From: Candidatus Symbiobacter sp.
Lineage (GTDB): Bacteria; Pseudomonadota; Alphaproteobacteria; Elsterales; Elsteraceae
Direction of reading: 5' to 3'
DNA: 5,169 bases
Assembly (NCBI GenBank): GCA_030054015.1
Contig: JASGCR010000173.1
Location: forward strand, 1 to 5,169
Shown here piece after piece: positions 1 through 5,050 of the stretch. Position 1 is the first letter of the stretch, and the number at the start of each line of letters is the position of its first letter. The notes below the pieces were generated by a model that saw nothing but the letters and a program-made list of their open reading frames with translations, did no database searches and was not told the DNA's origin. The translations under genes and the position numbers were made by a program.

Positions 1-76
1 CTTCCTAAGCAGGAAGGGGGGGTCAGAATCGGAATTCTTTAGGAAACGGGGTATAGCATTAAGGACTTAATCAAAC

Positions 77-97
77 TTTCCTTGACAGCTAAGGAAA
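77..97. repeat. Inverted repeat TTTCCTT-N7-AAGGAAA over the -35 box
   Basis: Two perfect 7-base arms (77-83 and 91-97) flank a 7-base centre. The dyad overlaps the TTGACA hexamer at 82-87, where a repressor or activator site would sit. The arms are AT-rich and short, so chance is possible. No regulator gene lies in the window to pair with it. Confidence 0.35.
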
Positions 98-110
98 AAT
101 TCGTTAAAAG
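82..110 (+). promoter_or_regulatory. Putative sigma70-type promoter upstream of ffh
   Basis: A perfect -35 hexamer TTGACA (82-87) is followed after 17 bases by TAAAAG (105-110), which matches TATAAT at four of six positions. Transcription would start near 117, about 120 bases before the ffh start codon, and would run through the terminator-like hairpin at 150-183. The -35 and the spacing are good and the -10 is only fair. It is the best promoter candidate for the ffh-rpsP-rimM block within the window. An additional promoter further upstream, outside the window, cannot be excluded. Confidence 0.45.
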
Positions 111-149
111 CCACTCAAAGTTGGTTAAATGCGGGTCATTCGTGATCCC

Positions 150-183
150 CACCCGTCCGCGAGTCTCGCGCACGGGTGTTTTT
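150..183 (+). terminator. Intrinsic terminator or attenuator in the ffh leader
   Basis: CACCCGT (150-156) pairs with ACGGGTG (172-178), and CGCGA (158-162) pairs with TCGCG (166-170). One C-C mismatch (157/171) separates the two stems, and the loop is the 3 bases GTC. A run of five T (179-183) follows directly. This is a 12-bp GC-rich stem plus U-tract on the + strand, with no matching T-run on the other strand. It either ends a transcript from an upstream gene outside the window, or lies downstream of the promoter at 82-110 and attenuates ffh. If the promoter is real, it could also release a short RNA of about 65 bases. Confidence 0.65.
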
Positions 184-227
184 GCTTTGTGCGCCTACGC
201 GCACGGGTGTTTTTGCTTTGTGCGCCT
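167..227 (+). repeat. 31-base-period tandem repeat (two 30-base identical copies)
   Basis: The 30 bases at 167-196 recur without change at 198-227, separated by one A at 197. Each copy contains CACGGGTGTTTTTG, the 3' arm and T-tract of the terminator at 150-183, so the repeat duplicates the 3' half of that hairpin. Within a copy, GCGCAC and GTGCGC can pair (168-173 with 189-194; 199-204 with 220-225). GTGCGC of copy 1 (189-194) can also pair with GCGCAC of copy 2 (199-204) across a 4-base loop. Several mutually exclusive folds are therefore possible. Copy 2 ends two bases before the ffh ribosome binding site. Confidence 0.9.
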
Positions 228-237
228 CAGGAAAAAA

Positions 238-1839
238 ATGTTTGACTCATTCGGACAAAAAATAACCGGCATATTCGACCGCCTGACGCGGCGCGGGGCC
301 TTGTCCGAGGCTGACGTACAGACCGCCATGCGCGAAATTCGCATTGCCTTATTAGAAGCCGATGTCGCTCTGCCCGTTGTCAAGGATTTTATCGCCACAA
401 CCACCCAGGCGGCGATTGGTCAAAATGTGTTGCGGTCAATCACGCCGGGTCAGATGGTGGTCAAAATCGTCCATGACCAACTCATCGCCATGCTGGAAGG
501 GCGGCTGAGCGAACCTCGGGACGGCGGCAACCAAGCACCAACCGATAATGCCCTCAATTTCCGCACCGAGCCGCCCGCCGTGATCCTGATGGTGGGGTTA
601 CAAGGTTCCGGCAAAACCACCAGCACGGCCAAATTAGCCAAACGCATCACCGAGCGCGAGCGCAAATCGGTCATGATGGCATCGTTGGACACCCAACGTC
701 CGGCGGCCCAGGAACAACTTGCCATACTCGGTCGGCAAGCTAAAATCCAAACCTTGCCGATTGTGGCGGGCGAGTCGCCATTGGTGATCGCCAAACGCGC
801 TCTCAAAGAAGCCAAAACCGGCGGGTTCGATGTGTTGCTGCTCGATTCAGCCGGGCGGCTTGCGATTGATGCCGAGCTTATGGCCGAAATCAGCGCGATT
901 CATGCCGCCACCAAACCGATTGAAACCCTGCTGGTGGCCGATGCCCTTACCGGCCAGGATGCGGTGAATACGGCCAGCCATTTTGACCAACAAATTGGGG
1001 TTACCGGCATCATCCTCACCCGCATAGATGGCGATGGGCGCGGCGGCGCGGCTTTGTCGATGCGGGCGGTGACTGGCAAGCCGATCAAATTTTTGGGCGC
1101 GGGCGAGAAACTCGATGCCCTCGAAGATTTCGATGCCGAACGCCTGGCGAGCCGCATTCTCGGCATGGGCGACATTATTGGCCTGGTCGAAAAAGCCATG
1201 TCGGCGGCGGAAATGCAGGATATGGAGCAACTTGCCGCCAAAATGCAGAAGGGCAGCTTTGACCTCGATGATTTCGCCCTGCAATTAAGACAAATGCGCA
1301 AAATGGGCGGCATGAGCGGCTTGATGGGGTTGCTCCCCGGCGTCGCAAAGGCCAAACGCGATTTGCAAACCAGCGGCATATCCGACCGCGATTTATTGCA
1401 CCAGGAAGCGATCATCTCCTCGATGACCCGCCGCGAACGCCGCGATTGGCGGTTGCTCAATGCCAAACGCAAAATCCGCATCGCCAAGGGGTCGGGTACC
1501 GATGTGCCGCAAATTAACCGCTTGCTGAAACAATTCCAACAGACCCAGAAAATGATGAAAATGGTCGGCGGCATGAACAAATCGGCGGCCAAATCGATGC
1601 TGGGCGGCGGTGCTTTGGGCGCGAACCTGGGCGGGGCCATGGGGGGGGGTGCCATGGGCGGGGGCGCGATGCCCGACATGTCCAAATTCCCCAATATTGC
1701 CGGTTTGGGTGGCGCGGGCGGCTCCCCGCCTGATCTTAAGGCTTTGCTGGGGGGGGGCGGTGGCGGCAGCCCGCAAATGTCGCAAAATCTCAATAAAATG
1801 ATGCGCGATCTGGCGCGTGGCCCTAAACGGGGGAAATAA
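238..1839 (+). CDS. ffh: Signal recognition particle protein Ffh (SRP54 GTPase)
   Basis: Ffh is the protein subunit of bacterial SRP. It binds signal sequences and SRP RNA and delivers ribosomes to the receptor FtsY by paired GTP hydrolysis. ATG 238 was chosen because it gives the family start MFDSF and has AGG at 229-231 six bases upstream. The longer TTG-started reading from 82 would translate the terminator. The 533 residues are: N domain (about 1-105); GTPase with GLQGSGKTT (120-128), DTQRPAA (151-157), DSAGR (203-207), TRIDGDGRGG (261-270) and GAGEK (287-291); then the M domain (about 325-450) with the finger-loop stretch KMGGMSGLMGLLPG (355-368) and RNA-binding segment KRKIRIAKGSGT (410-421). 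A Gly/Met/Pro-rich tail (455-533) makes it some 80 residues longer than E. coli Ffh. TRIDGDGRGG and long tails are typical of alphaproteobacteria. Two G9 runs lie in the tail. Followed by rpsP after 75 bases. Confidence 0.98.
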   Translation: MFDSFGQKITGIFDRLTRRGALSEADVQTAMREIRIALLEADVALPVVKDFIATTTQAAIGQNVLRSITPGQMVVKIVHDQLIAMLEGRLSEPRDGGNQAPTDNALNFRTEPPAVILMVGLQGSGKTTSTAKLAKRITERERKSVMMASLDTQRPAAQEQLAILGRQAKIQTLPIVAGESPLVIAKRALKEAKTGGFDVLLLDSAGRLAIDAELMAEISAIHAATKPIETLLVADALTGQDAVNTASHFDQQIGVTGIILTRIDGDGRGGAALSMRAVTGKPIKFLGAGEKLDALEDFDAERLASRILGMGDIIGLVEKAMSAAEMQDMEQLAAKMQKGSFDLDDFALQLRQMRKMGGMSGLMGLLPGVAKAKRDLQTSGISDRDLLHQEAIISSMTRRERRDWRLLNAKRKIRIAKGSGTDVPQINRLLKQFQQTQKMMKMVGGMNKSAAKSMLGGGALGANLGGAMGGGAMGGGAMPDMSKFPNIAGLGGAGGSPPDLKALLGGGGGGSPQMSQNLNKMMRDLARGPKRGK

Positions 1840-1850
1840 ACGGGGAAAAT
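1825..1850 (+). repeat. 13-base imperfect tandem duplication across the ffh stop codon
   Basis: AAACGGGGGAAAT (1825-1837) is followed at once by AAACGGGGAAAAT (1838-1850), with one difference. The ffh TAA (1837-1839) spans the junction. It looks like a local slippage duplication that left the protein end unchanged. Confidence 0.7.
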
Positions 1851-1866
1851 AAAAACCCGTCTGAGC

Positions 1867-1890
1867 CGCGGTTGATCCGCGTTTAACTTT
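1867..1890 (+). terminator. Weak hairpin plus T-rich tract between ffh and rpsP
   Basis: CGCGG (1867-1871) pairs with CCGCG (1877-1881) around TTGAT, followed by TTTAACTTT. The stem is only 5 bp and the T-tract is interrupted. At most it is a partial terminator or processing hairpin that lowers readthrough from ffh into rpsP. It may be nothing. Confidence 0.25.
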
Positions 1891-1914
1891 TAACCAACGG
1901 AGCGTGAGAAAAAA

Positions 1915-2331
1915 ATGTCCTTGAAAATTCGTTTAACCCGTGGCGGTGCCAAAAAACGTCCTTATTACCGCATTGTGGTGGCCGAAGCGACGGCCCCGCG
2001 CGATGGCCGCTTTATCGAAAAGCTGGGCAGTTACAACCCGATGGTCGAACAGGGTCATCCGCAACGCCTGACCCTGGAAATCGAACGGATTAAACATTGG
2101 CTGAGCGTTGGGGCGCAACCGACCGACCGCGTTGCCAAATTTTTAAGCGATAATGGGTTGATGGCGGCCCCGGTGCGGCGCGAAACCCCGACCCAATCGG
2201 CCCCGCGCAAGAAAACCCAAGAAAAAATGAAAGCCGCAGCAGCGGCGTCTGAGGCGGCTGCTGCCAAAGCCGAGGCTGCTAAAGCTGAGGCCGCTAAAGC
2301 CGAGGCCGCCAAAACCGATGCTGCCAGTTAG
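1915..2331 (+). CDS. rpsP: 30S ribosomal protein bS16
   Basis: bS16 binds 16S rRNA in the 5'/central region and is needed for 30S assembly. The conserved core fills residues 1 to about 82: MSLKIRLTRGGAKKRPYYRI, then a VVAEATAPRDGRFIEKLGSYNP-type stretch, and later the helix around DRVAKFLSDNG (71-81). The start is clear because MxLKIRL is the family N-terminus. GGAG at 1899-1902 lies 12 bases upstream, a long spacing. The protein has 138 residues against 82 in E. coli. The extra part is a basic linker (about 88-106) and an Ala/Lys/Glu tail with AAKAE repeats, probably helical or disordered; tails like this are common on alphaproteobacterial bS16. It lies between ffh and rimM, and its TAG is 9 bases before the rimM start, so the two are probably co-transcribed. 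Confidence 0.98.
   Translation: MSLKIRLTRGGAKKRPYYRIVVAEATAPRDGRFIEKLGSYNPMVEQGHPQRLTLEIERIKHWLSVGAQPTDRVAKFLSDNGLMAAPVRRETPTQSAPRKKTQEKMKAAAAASEAAAAKAEAAKAEAAKAEAAKTDAAS
2260..2319 (+). repeat. 15-base coding repeat in the rpsP tail (four units)
   Basis: Four in-frame 15-base units encode AAKAE, AAKAE, AAKAE and AAKTD (residues 116-135). The units differ mostly at third codon positions (gct/gcc, gct/gcc), so the peptide repeat is better kept than the DNA repeat. That suggests an older expansion under protein-level constraint rather than a very recent duplication. Confidence 0.8.
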
Positions 2332-2343
2332 GGGCGGGCATTG
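2330..2343 (+). promoter_or_regulatory. Ribosome binding site deciding a TTG start for rimM
   Basis: AGGGG (2330-2334) overlaps the rpsP stop codon and lies 6 bases before TTG 2341. That spacing is ideal for TTG but gives 18 bases for the next in-frame ATG at 2353. The overlap with the upstream stop also fits translational coupling to rpsP. Confidence 0.55.
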
Positions 2344-2916
2344 ACACAAAACATGCTGGCCAAGGATTTGCTGGCCTTGGGCAAAATCCTCGCCCCCCAC
2401 GGGGTGCAAGGATTTTGCAAATTGCTGAGCTTTACCGATCCGCCGGAAAATATTTTTACCTATGCGCCGCTGTTTTTGGCGGATGGGCGCGGCGTGTGGG
2501 TCGAGAAAATGGGGATCACGCGGCACAAAACCCACGAGGTTTGGTTGGCGCGGATTTATCCCCATTCCCCGGCAAAACCTTTGCCCGAAAAACTTGTACC
2601 CGTAAAATCCCCGCCTTTTGATCGCCAGCAAATGGATGGTCTGATCGGCCTGGAATTGTTCTTGCCGCGCGCGTCGCTGCCGCCGCCCGATGACGCGGAT
2701 GATTTTTACCATGCCGATTTGATCGGCTGTCTGGCGGTAGCGGTGACGGGCGAGCCGATGGGCAAAGTCACCGCCCTGCATGATTACGGGGCGGGTACGT
2801 TTTTGGTGGTCACTGCCGCCGATGGCAGCGAGGCCTTTGTCCCCTTTACCCGCGCCGCCGTGCCAGACATTGACCTTGCCGCCCGCCGCGTGACGGTGGA
2901 TGGGGGGGATGAGTAA
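2341..2916 (+). CDS. rimM: 16S rRNA processing / ribosome maturation factor RimM
   Basis: RimM binds the 30S head near uS19 and assists late 30S maturation. The N-terminal RimM domain opens with LGKILAPHGVQGFCKLLSFTD (about 13-33). The C-terminal PRC-barrel begins at DFYHADLIG (121-129) and runs through GKVTALHDYGAG (141-152) and VPFTRAAVPDIDL (167-179). It has 191 residues from TTG 2341, supported by a well-spaced AGGGG; ATG 2353 would give 187 and leaves both domains intact. A proline/lysine-rich stretch at about 74-95 appears longer than the usual short link at this point of the N-terminal domain. The gene follows rpsP by 9 bases. The usual next gene, trmD, is not present; a terminator begins 28 bases after the stop. 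Confidence 0.96.
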   Translation: MTQNMLAKDLLALGKILAPHGVQGFCKLLSFTDPPENIFTYAPLFLADGRGVWVEKMGITRHKTHEVWLARIYPHSPAKPLPEKLVPVKSPPFDRQQMDGLIGLELFLPRASLPPPDDADDFYHADLIGCLAVAVTGEPMGKVTALHDYGAGTFLVVTAADGSEAFVPFTRAAVPDIDLAARRVTVDGGDE

Positions 2917-2944
2917 GCGATTTTATTGCCAGATAAAGCGCGTC

Positions 2945-2989
2945 AAAAAGGGAGCGTCAGAAAAAAGGGGAATGACGCTCCTTTTTTTT
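2945..2989. terminator. Bidirectional intrinsic terminator between rimM and the permease gene
   Basis: GGAGCGTCA (2951-2959) pairs perfectly with TGACGCTCC (2973-2981) around a 13-base loop. Eight T follow on the + strand (2982-2989), and on the minus strand the stem is followed by C and five T (from AAAAA 2945-2949). It can therefore end both the rimM operon and the convergent permease transcript. The permease stop codon (2988-2990) overlaps the + strand T-tract. The right half, read on the minus strand, shares AAAAAGGAGCGTCATT with the repeat at 5110-5125. Confidence 0.9.
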
Positions 2990-3944
2990 AATCACGCTCT
3001 TTTAACCCATCATGGGCGTGGGCGGGGTTAAGAGGGCGGGGGCGGCGCACCCATGATCCGGTCGCATAGAGGCCGAGCAGGCTGACACCGAGTATCACCA
3101 ATGCACTGCCGCTCCATTGCCAGAGATTCGAGGTTTCACCCAAGAAAATTTGAGCAAAATAGATGGTCGCAATCGGCCCCAGCGACCCCACCATCGAGGC
3201 GTGAGAGGCCCCCAATAATTTGATGCTGCTGGTTTGCATCATCACCGCAAACACCGTCGAGACCAAAGCCAAAGCCAAGGAAATTTCATAAATCTTCGCC
3301 GATTGCGCGAAAATCTCGGCGACGGGATAAAACATTAAAAATTGGATCATACTGGCGATACAGGCCACCAGCATGATCAGCGAGGTACAGCGCAGCACCC
3401 CCACCCGTTGCACCAGCACCCCCGACCCGGTAATGTAAAATGAATAACTCAACATGCTGAAAAAGATCAAAATCCCGCCCTGCACCATGCCGTCGCCCTC
3501 TTGGTTGATTTTTTGGATAAAAGCCAAGCCAAACCCGCCCAGGCATAATATTATGGCGAAAATTTCATAGCGTCGCACCGGCTTGGCAAAATAAACCCAC
3601 CCCACCAACAAAACCACCAACGGATAGATGAAGAATATAATCCGCTCCAATCCCGCCGAGACATAAGTCAAGCCGGCAAAACCAAGCACATTGGACAGGT
3701 GATAACCCAACACCCCGATCATCACAATTTGCCGCCAATCCGCGCGGGTGAGCGCGGCTTGTGACTTGCCGCCCCAATATGCCGCCACCAGGAAAAACGG
3801 CACCGAAAACACCATCCTGAGCAGGATCAAGTCGGTCACATTGACTCCCGCCGCATAGGCCATTTTTATGAAAACAGATTTGAACGAAAACCCAATCGCA
3901 CCCAAAACGGCATAAATTAAACCAATTGCTGCTTTATTTCGCAT
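2988..3944 (-). CDS. EamA/DMT-superfamily permease (ten-helix transporter)
   Basis: This is an inner-membrane protein of 318 residues with about ten hydrophobic segments, roughly at 5-28, 36-56, 73-93, 97-118, 124-144, 154-177, 187-208, 217-236, 247-267 and 276-297. They form two EamA-like halves (about 8-143 and 157-293). Family-like features are the early GFSFKSVFIKMAYAAGVN segment, the LxxLRM arginine at residue 43 after helix 2, and the late LGASHASMVGSLGPI-type segment followed by an acidic FLGE (267-270) before the last helix. The tail from 298 is basic and polar. DMT members export or import small metabolites, but the substrate cannot be read from sequence. ATG 3944 (minus strand) has no good Shine-Dalgarno, though the N-terminus fits the family. 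It converges on rimM and is transcribed in the same direction as the reductase gene, 156 bases downstream of it. Confidence 0.92.
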   Translation of the reverse strand: MRNKAAIGLIYAVLGAIGFSFKSVFIKMAYAAGVNVTDLILLRMVFSVPFFLVAAYWGGKSQAALTRADWRQIVMIGVLGYHLSNVLGFAGLTYVSAGLERIIFFIYPLVVLLVGWVYFAKPVRRYEIFAIILCLGGFGLAFIQKINQEGDGMVQGGILIFFSMLSYSFYITGSGVLVQRVGVLRCTSLIMLVACIASMIQFLMFYPVAEIFAQSAKIYEISLALALVSTVFAVMMQTSSIKLLGASHASMVGSLGPIATIYFAQIFLGETSNLWQWSGSALVILGVSLLGLYATGSWVRRPRPLNPAHAHDGLKERD

Positions 3945-3971
3945 TAATATTTCTACTTAAGATTAATATTT
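3943..3971. repeat. AT-rich direct repeat at the permease start
   Basis: ATTAATATTT occurs at 3943-3952 and again at 3962-3971, 19 bases apart, close to two helical turns. The first copy overlaps the permease start codon (minus strand, 3942-3944). Both copies contain the palindrome ATTAAT. It could be a tandem binding site in the permease promoter/leader, but AT-rich intergenic DNA produces such matches by chance. Confidence 0.4.
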
Positions 3972-4071
3972 TGTCCAATTTTTTGACTCGCGGCCTCGCT
4001 TTGCCGTCATCGCGCGGGCGGTGCCGAGTGATATATGGTTGGTTAACGGACAAATTACGCTAGGAGGCCGC

Positions 4072-4081
4072 CCCGCGCGGG
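4072..4081. repeat. Perfect 10-base palindrome CCCGCGCGGG
   Basis: It lies 19 bases beyond the reductase stop, in the 156-base gap between the two minus-strand genes. There is no room for a loop of normal size and no T-run on the minus strand just after it, so it is not a convincing reductase terminator. It might be a protein-binding palindrome. The rest of the gap (3972-4071) shows no gene. Confidence 0.35.
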
Positions 4082-4100
4082 CTGGTTTTTGACCAAATAT

Positions 4101-4934
4101 TTAATGACCAAATTGATCGGAATCGAGCATGTCGGGATTGGCGCGGCGCAAACCCGTGAGTACCCCCATCTCGGCCTCGGTTAAGGCGAAATCGAACAGG
4201 GCGATATTTTCGCGCAGGCGATGAGGCTGAGCGGTTTTCGGAATGGTCACAAAGCCCTGTTGCACCGCCCAGCGCAGCACGATTTGCCCCGGCGTACGGC
4301 CATATTTTTGCGCCAATGACATCACGGCTGGTTCTGCCAGCAATGCCGACCCCGCCCCCAAAGGCCGCCAGGTTTCGGTGACAATGTTCCGTTGCCGATG
4401 CAGCATCACCAGATCGTCGCGGTCATGATAGGGGTCAAGCTGAATTTGATTGACCATCGGACAAAATCCGCGCTCAAATAATTTTTGCAAATGGGCGGGT
4501 TTGAAATTCGAGGTGCCAATTGCCCGCACCAAGCCCTGTTGCAGCAAGGTAACCATGCCTTCATAGGCTTCGACATAATGGTTGTGGTCGGGATTCGGCC
4601 AGTGAATCAGCAATAAATCCAGATAGTCCAATTTCATGCGTTTCAGGCTGGCTTCACAGGCTTGTTTGGCCCCGGCCACGCTGTGCCATTGGCGGTTAAA
4701 TTTGGTGGTGACGAAAATTTCTTCGCGTTTAAGGCCGGCCTGGCGGATGCCCTGGTGGATGCCCGCGCCAACCCCGCTTTCATTGCCGTAATTTTCGGCG
4801 GTGTCGATCAGGCGATAACCCTGCCCAATCGCGGCCGCCACCGCCCCCGTCGCCTCGTCATCATTCATGGGCCAGGTGCCTAGGCCAAGCTGCGGCATTT
4901 TTACGCCATTATGCAGGGTTAGATAGGGGGTCAT
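4101..4934 (-). CDS. Aldo/keto reductase (AKR5-like, 2,5-diketo-D-gluconate reductase type)
   Basis: A cytosolic NAD(P)H-dependent oxidoreductase of 277 residues, full length for the small bacterial AKRs. The catalytic tetrad is complete: Asp44 and Tyr49 (RLIDTAENYGNE), Lys78 (VTTKF) and His111 (LLIHWPNP). Other family marks are LGLGTW at 16-21, DYLDLLLIHWP, GTSNF (140-144), NQIQLDPY with Gln163 lining the cofactor site, PLGAG (191-195) and IPKT with Lys233 plus Arg239/Arg241 (RLRENI), which suggests NADPH use. The motif at 188-192 reads TWRPL rather than the more common AWSPL/AYSPL. ATG 4934 has a strong GAGGAG (minus strand, 4942-4947) 7 bases upstream. The substrate is unknown; the subfamily reduces aldehydes, keto-sugars and similar carbonyls. 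It sits alone between a repeat cluster and the permease gene. Confidence 0.95.
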   Translation of the reverse strand: MTPYLTLHNGVKMPQLGLGTWPMNDDEATGAVAAAIGQGYRLIDTAENYGNESGVGAGIHQGIRQAGLKREEIFVTTKFNRQWHSVAGAKQACEASLKRMKLDYLDLLLIHWPNPDHNHYVEAYEGMVTLLQQGLVRAIGTSNFKPAHLQKLFERGFCPMVNQIQLDPYHDRDDLVMLHRQRNIVTETWRPLGAGSALLAEPAVMSLAQKYGRTPGQIVLRWAVQQGFVTIPKTAQPHRLRENIALFDFALTEAEMGVLTGLRRANPDMLDSDQFGH

Positions 4935-4957
4935 GGCGGGTCTCCTCGTTTTGTCTG

Positions 4958-4985
4958 ATTAAGTCAAAAAAGTTTATGAACTCAA
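4958..4985 (-). promoter_or_regulatory. Weak promoter candidate for the aldo/keto reductase gene
   Basis: Read on the minus strand, TTGAGT (4980-4985) and CTTAAT (4958-4963) are 16 bases apart, each matching the sigma70 consensus at four of six positions. It lies just upstream of the GAGGAG ribosome binding site. The match is modest. Confidence 0.25.
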
Positions 4986-4989
4986 AAAC

Positions 4990-5050
4990 GCGTCACATTA
5001 CCAGCCGCGCTCCTAAAGAGCGTCATTACCCACCGCGCTCTTAAAGAGCG
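4990..5050 (+). repeat. Two partial repeat units with CGCTC/GAGCG mini-hairpins
   Basis: Unit 1 starts GCGTCACATTACC (4990-5002) and unit 2 GAGCGTCATTACCC (5018-5031). Both continue into CCGCGCTC and then CTAAAGAGCG or TTAAAGAGCG. CGCTC pairs with GAGCG around a 5-base loop (5008-5012 with 5018-5022; 5036-5040 with 5046-5050). The left arm recurs at 5046, 28 bases after 5018. Neither unit has the CGGGTAAT right arm seen in the next two units, so they look like truncated copies. Confidence 0.75.

Noticed and set aside
1..16. Perfect inverted repeat CTTCCT-AAGC-AGGAAG at the left edge
   Set aside because: The stem is short, cut by the window edge, and followed by a G-run rather than T, so no function can be assigned.
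1..70. Open frame at 2-70 ending in TAA, possible 3' end of an upstream gene
   Set aside because: Only 22 codons are visible, with no recognisable protein family, and the other frames close early. It cannot be told from chance.
82..237. N-terminal extension of Ffh from a TTG at 82
   Set aside because: The extra 52 residues translate the promoter, terminator and tandem repeat. The family start MFDSF with a well-placed AGG is at 238.
1..237. SRP RNA (4.5S) or tRNA gene next to ffh
   Set aside because: The conserved SRP RNA tetraloop region (GGTCAGG...GGAAGCAGCC type) is not present, and no cloverleaf with a TTC-A/G T-loop and acceptor stem can be drawn.
129..245. 38-codon leader ORF (ATG 129 to TGA 243-245) overlapping the ffh start
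   Set aside because: It has no Shine-Dalgarno, its sequence is a by-product of the hairpin and the tandem repeat, and it resembles no known leader peptide. Worth remembering only if ribosome profiling shows use.
900..1793. Long proline-rich minus-strand frame opposite ffh
   Set aside because: It is the antisense shadow of the Gly-rich tail and GC-biased codons of ffh. It has no ribosome binding site or recognisable domain.
2143..2781. 212-codon minus-strand frame opposite rpsP and rimM
   Set aside because: It crosses two certain genes and the coding repeat, and shows no domain of its own. It is a shadow of codon bias.
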